Assembly: GCF_034008635.1 (NCBI RefSeq)
Contig: NZ_CP125378.1
Span: forward strand, 5,084,501-5,148,500
Origin: Pseudomonas sp. P8_229
GTDB lineage: Bacteria > Pseudomonadota > Gammaproteobacteria > Pseudomonadales > Pseudomonadaceae
Direction: 5' to 3'
Length of the DNA: 64,000 nucleotides
This document shows positions 39,240-47,280 of this stretch, piece after piece. The position numbers were made by a program, and so were the translations under genes. The notes beneath the pieces were generated by a model. The model saw only the letters and a list, made by a program, of their open reading frames with translations. It ran no database searches and was not told the origin of the DNA. The first letter of the stretch is position 1; the number at the start of each line of letters is the position of its first letter.

Positions 39240-40577
39240 ATGACTCAGGCAATTGCATCGCCCATCGTTCACGACCTGATCGGCGTCGGTTTCGGCCCTT
39301 CGAACCTGGCGCTGGCCATCGCTCTGCAAGAGCGCGGCCCGACCCACGGCGAGCTGGATGTGCTGTTCCTCGACAAGCAGGCCGACTACAGCTGGCACGG
39401 CAATACCCTGTCGACCCAAAGCGAGTTGCAGATTTCCTTTCTCAAGGATCTGGTGACCCTGCGCAACCCGACCAGCCCGTACTCGTTCGTCAACTACCTG
39501 AAGGCCCACGGCCGCCTGGTCGACTTCATCAACCTCGGCACCTTCTACCCGTGCCGCATGGAGTACAACGACTACCTGCGCTGGGTCGCCGGGCAGTTCA
39601 CCGAGCAGAGCTGTTATGGTGAAGAAGTGCTGGCCATCGAGCCGGTGCTGCACAACCATCAGGTTGAAGCGCTGCGCGTGATCTCCCGCGATACCGCCGG
39701 CCAGCAGTTCGTGCGCACCGCACGTTCGGTGGTGGTCAGCGCCGGCGGCACGCCGCGTATTCCCGAGGCGTTCAAGGCGCTCAAGGGCGACAGCCGTGTG
39801 TTCCATCACTCGCAATACCTGTCGCAGATGGCCAAACAGCCGTGCGTGAACAATCAACCGATGAGCATCGCGATCATCGGCGGTGGACAGAGCGCGGCGG
39901 AAGCGTTCATCGACCTCAATGATTCGTTCCCCTCGGTGCAGGTCGACATGATCCTGCGCGGCTCGGCCCTCAAGCCTGCGGACGACAGCCCGTTCGTCAA
40001 CGAAGTGTTTTCGCCGGAGTTCACCGACCTGGTGTTCCAGCAGAACAGCGCCGAGCGTGAACGCCTGGTCAACGAGTACCACAACACCAACTACTCGGTG
40101 GTGGACATCGATCTGATCGAGCGCATCTACGGCATCTTCTATCGCCAGAAAGTCTCGGGCATCGCCCGTCATGCGTTCCGCACCCTGACCACCGTCGAGA
40201 GCGCCACCGCCACCGAGCGCGGTATCGAACTGGCGGTGCGCAACAACGCCACCGGCGAAGTCACCGTGCGCATCTACGACGCGGTGGTGCTGGCCACCGG
40301 TTACGAGCGTCAGATGCACCGCAAACTGCTGGCGCCGCTGCAGGAATACCTGGGCGACTTCGAGGTCGATCGCAACTACAAACTGATCACCGACGAACGC
40401 TGCAAGGCCGGCCTGTACATGCAGGGCTTCTGCCAGGCCAGCCATGGTCTGAGCGACACACTGCTGTCGGTGTTGCCGGTGCGGGCCGACGAGATCGCCG
40501 GTTCGCTGTATGAGCACGGCAAGAACCGTGGGCACAGCCGTTCGATGGCGGATCTGTTGTTGGCGACTGCCAGCTAA
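39240..40577 (+). CDS. pvdA: L-ornithine N5-monooxygenase PvdA
   Basis: This cytoplasmic flavoprotein of 445 aa hydroxylates ornithine with NADPH and oxygen, making the N5-hydroxyornithine building block. The FAD site is GVGFGPSNLALA (about residues 15-26) and the NADPH site is IIGGGQSAAEAF (about 211-222). A third motif, VVLATGYE, is near residue 352. The start is ATG 39240 with AGAGGA upstream. It has its own PvdS promoter. Its presence shows that the pyoverdine contains hydroxyornithine, which helps to interpret the basic-residue modules of the synthetases. Confidence 0.97.
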   Translation: MTQAIASPIVHDLIGVGFGPSNLALAIALQERGPTHGELDVLFLDKQADYSWHGNTLSTQSELQISFLKDLVTLRNPTSPYSFVNYLKAHGRLVDFINLGTFYPCRMEYNDYLRWVAGQFTEQSCYGEEVLAIEPVLHNHQVEALRVISRDTAGQQFVRTARSVVVSAGGTPRIPEAFKALKGDSRVFHHSQYLSQMAKQPCVNNQPMSIAIIGGGQSAAEAFIDLNDSFPSVQVDMILRGSALKPADDSPFVNEVFSPEFTDLVFQQNSAERERLVNEYHNTNYSVVDIDLIERIYGIFYRQKVSGIARHAFRTLTTVESATATERGIELAVRNNATGEVTVRIYDAVVLATGYERQMHRKLLAPLQEYLGDFEVDRNYKLITDERCKAGLYMQGFCQASHGLSDTLLSVLPVRADEIAGSLYEHGKNRGHSRSMADLLLATAS

Positions 40578-40597
40578 CGCCGATTTCCAGGCCAGAT

Positions 40598-40706
40598 CGT
40601 TCCCACGCTCTGCGTGGGAACGCCTCAACGTACGCTCCGCGTTCGGCCTTCGATAGGGACGCGGAGCGTCCCGGGCTGCATTCCCACGCAGAGCATGGGA
40701 ACGATC
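40598..40706. repeat. REP-type inverted repeat after pvdA
   Basis: GATCGTTCCCACGCTCTGCG on the left pairs with CGCAGAGCATGGGAACGATC on the right, with a second palindrome (ACGCTCCGCG / CGCGGAGCGT) between. It is a typical Pseudomonas palindrome pair and may act as the pvdA 3' end. Confidence 0.9.
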
Positions 40707-40708
40707 AT

Positions 40709-40740
40709 CCTGAACCCTTCCTGAACATTCCTGACATTCC
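40709..40740 (+). promoter_or_regulatory. Three phased direct repeats upstream of mgtA
   Basis: TCCTGAAC, TCCTGAAC and TCCTGACA occur with starts 11 and 10 bases apart, that is, once per helical turn. Such phasing is typical of OmpR/PhoP-family operators. Because the target is a magnesium transporter, PhoP is a reasonable candidate, but the motif is not the enterobacterial PhoP box. Confidence 0.45.
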
Positions 40741-40789
40741 CCGACACACTTCCTTTCGCGGGTTTACTCTCCAATCATCGAGGCGTAAG

Positions 40790-41150
40790 CTTCGCGCGTT
40801 TTCATCAATAGCGGAGACCCACAGTGGGTACTTGTTCGAGTGACAGTTGTCGGCCGGTCTCGGTAACCGGCAGATTCTCGGCAAGATAACGCGCAGCCTT
40901 TCTCTGCCGTTGTCTCGCCGTAAAGCGAGCAGCGGCATCCTGAGCATGACCAGTAAGGTCATGTCCCGACGTCCTTCTCATCGACACTGAAAAAGTGTGG
41001 TTTCGACCTTTAGGGTCGTCATCGCAACTCTATCGACACGCCAGTCTTTTCTGCCTGGCGCGCCAAGCCTTGCCGTACCGGTTTTTCCGGTGGACGAGGC
41101 GCGGCTGTACCTGCTTGACGGTTTCCCGGCTGACCATAGGGGCAACAGCC
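40790..41150 (+). promoter_or_regulatory. Long structured mgtA leader
   Basis: About 360 bases without a family-supported gene but with a chain of hairpins. Examples are GCCGGT/ACCGGC (40855), a long TGCCG..CTCGC/GCGAG..GCGGCA stem (about 40902-40936), TGACC/GGTCA (40947-40961), ACACT/AGTGT (40984-40998), CGACC/GGGTCG (41006-41020), GCCAG/CTGGC (41042-41060) and ACCGG/CCGGT (41076-41092). A 14-codon frame lies at 40946-40990. This suggests RNA-level control such as a magnesium-sensing leader; I could not match it to a known riboswitch class. Confidence 0.5.
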
Positions 41151-43850
41151 ATGAAACTTACGCTCAAGGAATTTTTCGCAGGCTTCCTGCGCACACGCCA
41201 CATCGCCCGGCACTTCCGTCGTCTGGCGTTGCTGGAATCGATCAACGACACCACGGTCAGCCGTGAAGTACCGCCCACCCTGGCCAACACCCTGGTCGAT
41301 GCGGCTCATCGCGACAGCGGCGAACTGCTGTCGTCGCTGGGCACCCACACCGACGGTCTGACCGACTTTGAAGTCGACGCACTGCGCGCGCAGTACGGCC
41401 TCAACGAAGTCGAACACGAGCAGCCGCTGCCGTGGTGGACCCACCTGTGGCACTGCTACAAAAACCCGTTCAACCTGCTGCTGACCCTGTTGGCGGTCAT
41501 CTCCTGGCTGACCGAAGACCTGAAAGCCGCCACCGTGATCTTCTCGATGGTGGTGCTGTCGACGCTGTTGCGCTTCTGGCAGGAAAGCAAATCCAACCAG
41601 GCCGCCGACGCGCTCAAGGCGATGGTCAGCAACACCGCCACGGTGATGCGTCGCGATGAGCCGCGCATTGAGCTGCCGATCAAGCAATTGGTGCCGGGTG
41701 ACCTGATCGTACTGTCGGCCGGCGACATGATTCCGGCCGACTGCCGGGTGCTCAGCGCCAAGGATCTGTTCGTCAGCCAGGCAGCGATGACCGGTGAATC
41801 GATGCCGGTGGAGAAATTCCCGCGTCAGGCCGATCGCGACACGCGCAATCCGCTGGAACTGGAAAACATTTTGTTCATGGGCACCAACGTGGTGTCCGGC
41901 ACGGCCGTGGCGGTGATTCTCACCACCGGCAACAGCACCTATTTCGGCGCGCTGGCACAACGGGTCGGTGCGACTGACCGGGCCGTGACCTCGTTCCAGA
42001 TGGGCGTGAACAAAGTCAGCTGGCTGCTGATCCGCTTCATGTTCGTCATGGCGCCGCTGGTGCTGTTCATCAACGGTTTCACCAAGGGCGACTGGACTGA
42101 AGCACTGCTGTTCGCACTGTCGATCGCCGTCGGTCTGACCCCGGAAATGCTGCCGATGATCGTCACCTCGACGCTGGCCAAGGGCGCGGTGTTCCTGTCG
42201 CGCAAGAAAGTCATCGTCAAGCGCCTGGACGCGATTCAGAACTTCGGCGCGATGGACGTGCTGTGCACCGACAAGACCGGCACCCTGACTCAGGACAAGA
42301 TCTTCCTCGCGCGCAACGTCGACGTCTGGGGGAACGACTCCGATGACGTGCTGGAAATGGCTTATCTCAACAGCTACTACCAGACAGGGCTGAAAAACCT
42401 GCTCGACGTGGCGGTGCTGGAACACGTGGAAATCCACCGTGAACTTAAAGTCGGCACGGCGTTTCGCAAGGTCGACGAGATCCCGTTCGACTTCAATCGT
42501 CGGCGCATGTCGGTGGTGGTCGAAGGGCGTGGCGAGCCACATCTGCTGATCTGCAAAGGCGCGGTGGAAGAAGTGCTGGCGGTGTGCAGCCGTGTGCAGC
42601 ACGGTGATGTCGAGGAAGCCTTGAGCGATGAATTGCTGACCCGGATACGTCAGGTCACCGCAGCATTCAACGCTGAAGGCTTGCGCGTGGTGGCGGTGGC
42701 TGCCCGCTCGATGCCCGAAGGTCGCGACACCTACAGTCTGGCGGACGAGCAGGAACTGACGCTGATCGGTTACGTGGCGTTCCTCGATCCACCGAAGGAA
42801 AGCACCGCACCGGCGCTCAAGGCCCTGGCCGAGCATGGCGTGGCGGTCAAAGTACTGACCGGCGACAACGAGCTGGTGACTGCGAAGATCTGCCGCGAAG
42901 TCGGCCTCGCGCAACAGGGCTTGCTGCTGGGTAACGATGTCGAGCGCATGAGCGATGCCGAACTGGCCGTGGCGGTTGAGAAAACCAACGTGTTCGCCAA
43001 GCTTACGCCATCGCACAAGGAGCGCATCGTGCGCATCCTCAAGGGCAATGGGCACGTGGTCGGTTTCATGGGCGACGGGATCAACGACGCCCCGGCGCTG
43101 CGCACTGCCGACATCGGTATCTCGGTAGACAGCGCGGTGGACATTGCCAAGGAAGCCGCCGACATCATCCTTCTGGAAAAGAGCCTGATGGTGCTGGAGG
43201 AGGGCGTGCTCGAAGGGCGCCGCACCTTCGCCAACATGCTCAAGTACATCAAGATGACCGCCAGTTCCAACTTCGGCAACGTGTTCTCGGTGCTGGTGGC
43301 CAGTGCGTTCATCCCGTTCCTGCCGATGCTGCCGATGCACCTGCTGGTACAGAACCTGCTCTACGACATTTCGCAGATTGCGATTCCGTTCGACAACGTC
43401 GACGAGGAAATGCTGAAAAAGCCACAGCGCTGGCAGCCGGGTGATGTCGGTCGCTTCATGCTGTTCTTCGGCCCGATCAGTTCGATCTTTGACATCCTGA
43501 CGTTCGCCTTGATGTGGTATGTGTTCGATGCCAACACCCCGGATCACCAGACCCTGTTCCAGTCCGGCTGGTTCGTGGTGGGGCTGCTGACCCAGACGCT
43601 GATCGTGCACATGATCCGCACGCCGAAGATTCCGTTCCTGCAAAGCCGTGCAGCCATGCCGCTGCTGGTGATGACCGGAATCATCATGGCCGTCGGGATC
43701 TTCCTGCCGATGGGGCCGCTGGCGAACTACTTCAAACTGCAGGCGCTGCCGTCGATGTATTTCGTGTTCTTGCCGGTGATCCTGCTGGCGTACATGGCGC
43801 TGACCCAGGCGGTGAAAGGCTTCTATATCCGCCGATTCGGCTGGCAATAA
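41151..43850 (+). CDS. mgtA: Magnesium-transporting P-type ATPase, MgtA/MgtB type
   Basis: This inner-membrane P3B-type ATPase of 899 aa (E. coli MgtA about 898) imports Mg2+ using ATP. It shows the actuator motif AAMTGES (near 205), the phosphorylation motif CTDKTGTLT (Asp near residue 372), hinge motif MGDGINDAP (near 638) and about ten membrane helices. I chose ATG 41151 with AGGGG upstream and family length; the open frame begins earlier at a GTG (40995), inside the structured leader. It is followed by an MgtC-family gene across a REPIN. Confidence 0.95.
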   Translation: MKLTLKEFFAGFLRTRHIARHFRRLALLESINDTTVSREVPPTLANTLVDAAHRDSGELLSSLGTHTDGLTDFEVDALRAQYGLNEVEHEQPLPWWTHLWHCYKNPFNLLLTLLAVISWLTEDLKAATVIFSMVVLSTLLRFWQESKSNQAADALKAMVSNTATVMRRDEPRIELPIKQLVPGDLIVLSAGDMIPADCRVLSAKDLFVSQAAMTGESMPVEKFPRQADRDTRNPLELENILFMGTNVVSGTAVAVILTTGNSTYFGALAQRVGATDRAVTSFQMGVNKVSWLLIRFMFVMAPLVLFINGFTKGDWTEALLFALSIAVGLTPEMLPMIVTSTLAKGAVFLSRKKVIVKRLDAIQNFGAMDVLCTDKTGTLTQDKIFLARNVDVWGNDSDDVLEMAYLNSYYQTGLKNLLDVAVLEHVEIHRELKVGTAFRKVDEIPFDFNRRRMSVVVEGRGEPHLLICKGAVEEVLAVCSRVQHGDVEEALSDELLTRIRQVTAAFNAEGLRVVAVAARSMPEGRDTYSLADEQELTLIGYVAFLDPPKESTAPALKALAEHGVAVKVLTGDNELVTAKICREVGLAQQGLLLGNDVERMSDAELAVAVEKTNVFAKLTPSHKERIVRILKGNGHVVGFMGDGINDAPALRTADIGISVDSAVDIAKEAADIILLEKSLMVLEEGVLEGRRTFANMLKYIKMTASSNFGNVFSVLVASAFIPFLPMLPMHLLVQNLLYDISQIAIPFDNVDEEMLKKPQRWQPGDVGRFMLFFGPISSIFDILTFALMWYVFDANTPDHQTLFQSGWFVVGLLTQTLIVHMIRTPKIPFLQSRAAMPLLVMTGIIMAVGIFLPMGPLANYFKLQALPSMYFVFLPVILLAYMALTQAVKGFYIRRFGWQ

Positions 43851-43869
43851 AGGTTCGGACAACACTGTT

Positions 43870-43966
43870 CCCCTGTGGGAGCGGGCTTGCTCGCGAAGGC
43901 GGTTGTTCAGTCACAGTTGTAGTGGCTGACACACCGCCTTCGCGAGCAAGCCCGCTCCCACAGGGG
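43870..43966. repeat. REPIN between mgtA and mgtC
   Basis: Two nearly perfect inverted REP units, CCCTGTGGGAGCGGGCTTGC and its complement, form a 97-base doublet. It could form a large hairpin between the two coding regions. Confidence 0.95.
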
Positions 43967-43993
43967 ACCGTGGTTTATTCAAGGAGCTTCATC

Positions 43994-44710
43994 ATGCAAG
44001 CCATCAACAACCTCAACCTCACCTCGCTGCTCGACACCCTCGTCAGCCTCAGCGCGGCGTTCATCCTCGGTGGCCTGATCGGTTTCGAGCGCCAGTACCG
44101 GCAACGCACCGCCGGCCTGCGCACCAATGTGCTGGTGGCCGTCGGCGCGGCAATTTTTGTCGACATGGCCAACCGCCTCGGCGGCGCTGAAGGCGCGGTG
44201 CGGGTGGTCGCCTACGTGGTCTCCGGCATCGGTTTTCTCGGTGCCGGGGTGATCATGCGCGAAGAGGGCAACGTGCGCGGTCTCAACACCGCCGCCACCC
44301 TGTGGACCTCAGCCGCCGTCGGCGCCTGCGCCGGTGCCGACCTGTTGGCCGAAGCGGTGCTCGGCACGCTATTCATCCTCGCCGCCAACACCTTGCTGCG
44401 GCCGATCGTCAACAACATCAACCGCCAGCCACTGGACGTGGTCTCGGCGGAAGTCACCAACATCGTTTATGTCATTGCCCGGCGTTCGCAGCAGAAAGCC
44501 GTGTTCGCCCTGCTCGAAGCCGAGCTGGAGCGCAGCAACTACCCGGCCAGTGACGTCGACGTGCATGCCTTTGGCGCCGACGAAATCGAGATCGAAGCCA
44601 CGCTGGCGACCACCTCGGTAGACGGCGACGAACTGGACGCGCTGGTGGCGCGGATTTCCACGTCGGCGCTGGTGGTGCAGGCGTTCTGGAGTCCGAGTAC
44701 CACGGAGTAA
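43994..44710 (+). CDS. mgtC: MgtC/SapB family membrane protein
   Basis: An inner-membrane protein of 238 aa. Its MgtC domain (about residues 10-140) has four to five helices and the conserved GGLIGFERQ and RTNVLVAVGAA stretches. A soluble C-terminal ACT-like part (about 150-235) follows. MgtC proteins limit the F-type ATPase and help survival in low magnesium. AAGGAG lies seven bases before the ATG. It follows mgtA on the same strand, so co-regulation by magnesium is likely, and a clear terminator lies at 44781-44821. Confidence 0.9.
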   Translation: MQAINNLNLTSLLDTLVSLSAAFILGGLIGFERQYRQRTAGLRTNVLVAVGAAIFVDMANRLGGAEGAVRVVAYVVSGIGFLGAGVIMREEGNVRGLNTAATLWTSAAVGACAGADLLAEAVLGTLFILAANTLLRPIVNNINRQPLDVVSAEVTNIVYVIARRSQQKAVFALLEAELERSNYPASDVDVHAFGADEIEIEATLATTSVDGDELDALVARISTSALVVQAFWSPSTTE

Positions 44711-44780
44711 GGCAATCGTATCGAGCCGCCAATTGAACAGCCCTTCAGCGTAACCCCGGGTTATCGCTACCTCCGGCAAG

Positions 44781-44821
44781 AAAATCGCCGCGTCGGATCG
44801 GACCTGTGCGGCGATTTTTTC
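44781..44821 (+). terminator. Rho-independent terminator of mgtC
   Basis: Stem AAATCGCCGC paired with GCGGCGATTT, with the downstream arm running into six T residues, 70 bases after the mgtC stop. Confidence 0.9.
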
Positions 44822-44844
44822 GGTTTTCCAGAGAATTCTGCCTG

Positions 44845-44864
44845 TTTTTAGGACTTTTCCTACA
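44845..44864. promoter_or_regulatory. TAGGA-N4-TCCTA operator-like element, copy 1
   Basis: TTTTTAGGACTTTTCCTACA. It contains the inverted repeat TAGGA-N4-TCCTA and is identical in 16 of 20 positions to 46621-46640. It ends 58 bases before the ATG of the first pseudo-receiver gene. The pattern resembles NarL/RcsB/BvgA-type sites. Confidence 0.6.
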
Positions 44865-44922
44865 TAGATTTTGAAGCGTTCTGGTTAGCGTGTTCAGCAC
44901 ATTTCCTACGCCGTTGAATTCT

Positions 44923-45312
44923 ATGTCCTACAAGTGCAGGCGAATCGTGATCGTCGAAGAACAGCCCGCCCTGCAGTCCAGAATCGCCCGAGTCTGCAAC
45001 GAACTGGGCTATCGCGATCTCACGCCGATACGTTCGTTTCGTGAACTGCTGGCTTTGACGCATTACGCCCATGACCCGTTCGAGCAATACGATCTGATGA
45101 TCATCAATGGCGAGTTGATTGCCATGACGGGGGTTGATCCGGTGCGGTTCTTTCAGAGCAATCCACAGATTCGGCATGGCGTGATCCACGATGCCCGGCG
45201 GGGTCTGCCGCAGGCTGAGGCGATATTTGCGACCGGTCGACGGCAGCTGTTCATGCTGCGTACGCTGGACCGACAGAGCCTTGGCACGGTGCTGGCGTAC
45301 CTCGATGTTTAG
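44923..45312 (+). CDS. Small pseudo-receiver protein (paralogue of 46703-47137)
   Basis: A protein of 129 aa (140 if the GTG at 44890 is used) with a receiver-like fold (RRIVIVEEQPALQ at the N-terminus). The strand that should end in the phosphoacceptor Asp reads YDLMIINGEL, so Asn replaces Asp. The conserved lysine and downstream motifs are also not obvious. It is clearly related to the protein at 46703-47137. Gene position suggests a role in the RocR/RocA/RocS-like phosphorelay that follows, perhaps as a partner that cannot be phosphorylated. The function is inferred; no homologue of known role is recognised. The start is uncertain because no strong ribosome binding site is seen. Confidence 0.7.
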   Translation: MSYKCRRIVIVEEQPALQSRIARVCNELGYRDLTPIRSFRELLALTHYAHDPFEQYDLMIINGELIAMTGVDPVRFFQSNPQIRHGVIHDARRGLPQAEAIFATGRRQLFMLRTLDRQSLGTVLAYLDV

Positions 45313-45406
45313 GCAATTTCCCACGCCGTTTCCGACCTTTCCCCGTGAGTTCAACGCTCAGGTAGCGGACGCTCATAGGTCTTTCACTCACCACGAGCCC
45401 AAAACC

Positions 45407-46615
45407 ATGTCCAATCCGCCGCTTCGTATCCTGGTGCTTGAAGACCACCCGTTCCAGCGTTCGGTGGCGGTCAGCATGCTGCAGAGCCTGGGTTGCCACC
45501 AGGTGTTCGAAGCCAGTGACGGGGCGCAGGCGCTGGCGCTGCTCGATGAGGTCGGCAGGGTCGATATTGCCCTGTGCGACTTGCAGATGGAGGGCATGGA
45601 CGGTCTTCAATTCCTGCAGCGGGTGGGGGCCTCCGGGCAAGTGAAGGCGGTCATCATCTGCAGTTCGTTGTCGGCGGATCTGCGTCGGGCGGTGCATCAG
45701 ATGGTGACATTGCTCGGTCTGGAACTGTTGGGCGATGTCGGCAAACCGATGCATGCGCAGGTGCTGGCAGGGCTGTTGGACTCGTTCGTCGACAGACCGG
45801 TCATCGCTGATAGCACGGCCGGGGCAGTGGAGCTGGCCAGTGAAGCGTCAGTGCGTCAGGCGTTGGCCGATCAGCAACTGCATGCCTGGTATCAACCCAA
45901 ATTCAACCTGCACACCGGAGAAGTCTGCGGTGTCGAGGTGCTCTGCCGCTGGCTGCATCCGACCCGGGGGATTATCGCCCCGGCGCAGTTCATGTCGGTG
46001 CTGGAGCGCTGTGGCTTGCTCGACGACCTGCTGTTTTCCCAGCTGGAACAGGCGCTGGGCCTGCACCAGAGCGCTCGGGCCCAGGGCTTCGCGCTGAATA
46101 TGGCGTTCAATCTGCAAACCGTGCAATTGGCCAATCCGGAGTTGGCCAATACCCTTAAAGCCACCCTGGCGCGGCATGCCGTGGCGGGATCGAGCCTGAC
46201 TTTCGAACTGACTGAAAGCGGCCTGCTGGAAGCGCCCGCCACCAGCCTGGAGAGTCTGGTGCGGTTGCGGATGATGGGCTGTCGTCTGTCCATCGATGAC
46301 TTCGGTGCGGGGTTTTCTTCGTTGCAGCGTCTGTGCCAGTTGCCGTTCAACGAAATCAAGCTCGACGCCGAGTTCATCCGCAGCCTCGAGTATGAGCCAC
46401 GTTGCCGTGCGGCGATCAGCAGCACCCTGGCGTTGGGTGAAACGCTGGGCATGGCGGTGGTGATCGAAGGCATCGAGACCGATGCGCAACGTCGCGAACT
46501 GCTGGCGCTGGGCTGCACGCAGGGGCAGGGCTACTGGTACGCGAGGCCGATGGCCGGGGCCGATTTGTTGAATTGGTTGCAACGGCGCAGCCACGCGAAG
46601 GGCTCGGACGAGTGA
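45407..46615 (+). CDS. Receiver-EAL response regulator, RocR-like c-di-GMP phosphodiesterase
   Basis: A cytoplasmic protein of 402 aa: a receiver domain (about residues 5-125, phosphoacceptor Asp58 in ALCDLQMEGMDG, Lys113 in GDVGKP) and an EAL domain (about 145-395). The catalytic pattern looks intact, with EVL near residue 177, Asn in LNMAFNL, Glu in FELTES, DDFGAG, the IKLD lysine and IEGIET. It should therefore hydrolyse cyclic di-GMP, as RocR of P. aeruginosa does. It starts at ATG 45407, in front of a weak ribosome site. It lies between two pseudo-receivers and upstream of the RocA/RocS-like pair. RocR is the opposing partner of RocA1 in control of cup fimbriae. Confidence 0.88.
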   Translation: MSNPPLRILVLEDHPFQRSVAVSMLQSLGCHQVFEASDGAQALALLDEVGRVDIALCDLQMEGMDGLQFLQRVGASGQVKAVIICSSLSADLRRAVHQMVTLLGLELLGDVGKPMHAQVLAGLLDSFVDRPVIADSTAGAVELASEASVRQALADQQLHAWYQPKFNLHTGEVCGVEVLCRWLHPTRGIIAPAQFMSVLERCGLLDDLLFSQLEQALGLHQSARAQGFALNMAFNLQTVQLANPELANTLKATLARHAVAGSSLTFELTESGLLEAPATSLESLVRLRMMGCRLSIDDFGAGFSSLQRLCQLPFNEIKLDAEFIRSLEYEPRCRAAISSTLALGETLGMAVVIEGIETDAQRRELLALGCTQGQGYWYARPMAGADLLNWLQRRSHAKGSDE

Positions 46616-46620
46616 CCGGT

Positions 46621-46640
46621 TTTTTAGGAAAGGTCCTACA
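46621..46640. promoter_or_regulatory. TAGGA-N4-TCCTA operator-like element, copy 2
   Basis: TTTTTAGGAAAGGTCCTACA. It begins six bases after the EAL gene stop and ends 62 bases before the second pseudo-receiver ATG, nearly the same spacing as copy 1 at 44845-44864. Only the four central bases differ between the copies. Confidence 0.6.
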
Positions 46641-46702
46641 GAGCTGTTCCAGTGCCGTGCGTAGTCTTGGTACATCCCCCCTCGACCTCCAGGAGAACGA
46701 GC

Positions 46703-47137
46703 ATGATCAATAAAACCCTGCGTATCCTGATTGCCGACGCGCAGCATTTTCACCGGATGAAGATCGAGCGCCTGTTCAATGGCCTCGAATACTTCCGTGT
46801 TGCCCCGGTACAGAGCCTGCTGGAACTGCTGACGCTGGTGGAGTACGGCACTGAACCGTTCGACGCTGTGGTCATCAACGCCGAGCTGGCAGGCGGGTCT
46901 CTGGATCTGCTCGGCTTTTTCCTGAACAACCCGCATGTGCGTCACGCCCTGATCTACAACGAGCCATCGGCCCCGGAGCAGACAGCGGCAGGCTTCGCTC
47001 AGGAGAACGTGCTGATCAGCCATGCCGCACTGCCCAATGCCGCCGCGATCAAGCACCTGATGGCGCACGTCGATGTTCTCCCGGTGTGCGCATCGAACGT
47101 CTGGAACCCGGTCGCGGCCCTGCAGCGTCGGGCTTGA
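46703..47137 (+). CDS. Small pseudo-receiver protein (paralogue of 44923-45312)
   Basis: A receiver-like protein of 144 aa beginning MINKTLRILIADAQHF. The phosphoacceptor strand reads FDAVVINAEL, so Asn again stands where Asp is expected. It aligns with the protein at 44923-45312 through RILIADAQ / RIVIVEEQ, the LLELLTLVEYGTEPFD / RELLALTHYAHDPFE stretch and INAEL / INGEL. AGGAG lies seven bases before the ATG. It sits between the EAL protein and the LuxR-type regulator of a Roc1-like system and should act in that signalling pathway. The exact function is unknown. Confidence 0.75.
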   Translation: MINKTLRILIADAQHFHRMKIERLFNGLEYFRVAPVQSLLELLTLVEYGTEPFDAVVINAELAGGSLDLLGFFLNNPHVRHALIYNEPSAPEQTAAGFAQENVLISHAALPNAAAIKHLMAHVDVLPVCASNVWNPVAALQRRA

Positions 47138-47160
47138 GCACGGATAACCGCTGATCGCAA

Positions 47161-47176
47161 CTGTCAGATCTGACAG
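47161..47176. promoter_or_regulatory. Perfect 16-bp palindrome upstream of the LuxR-type regulator
   Basis: CTGTCAGATCTGACAG is perfectly self-complementary and lies about 105 bases before the regulator start. It is a possible operator; its regulator is not known. Confidence 0.5.
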
Positions 47177-47280
47177 GTAGATCCCGCCGGATTCCCGTGT
47201 AACAGTCTTTGCGCAGCCATCGTGTCAGGCGCAGCCGACGCCGGTGGCGTCATCGTCTTGTTTTCGCACTGGGAGCGGTC

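Noticed and set aside
40705..40962. Minus-strand 85-codon open frame in the mgtA leader
   Set aside because: No ribosome site or similarity that I recognise; the region is better explained as a structured leader.
40995..41150. Upstream GTG start for the magnesium ATPase
   Set aside because: It would add 52 non-homologous residues encoded by hairpin sequence; ATG 41151 gives family length and a ribosome site.
43732..43932. Small minus-strand frame at the end of mgtA
   Set aside because: Built partly from a REPIN and antisense to mgtA.
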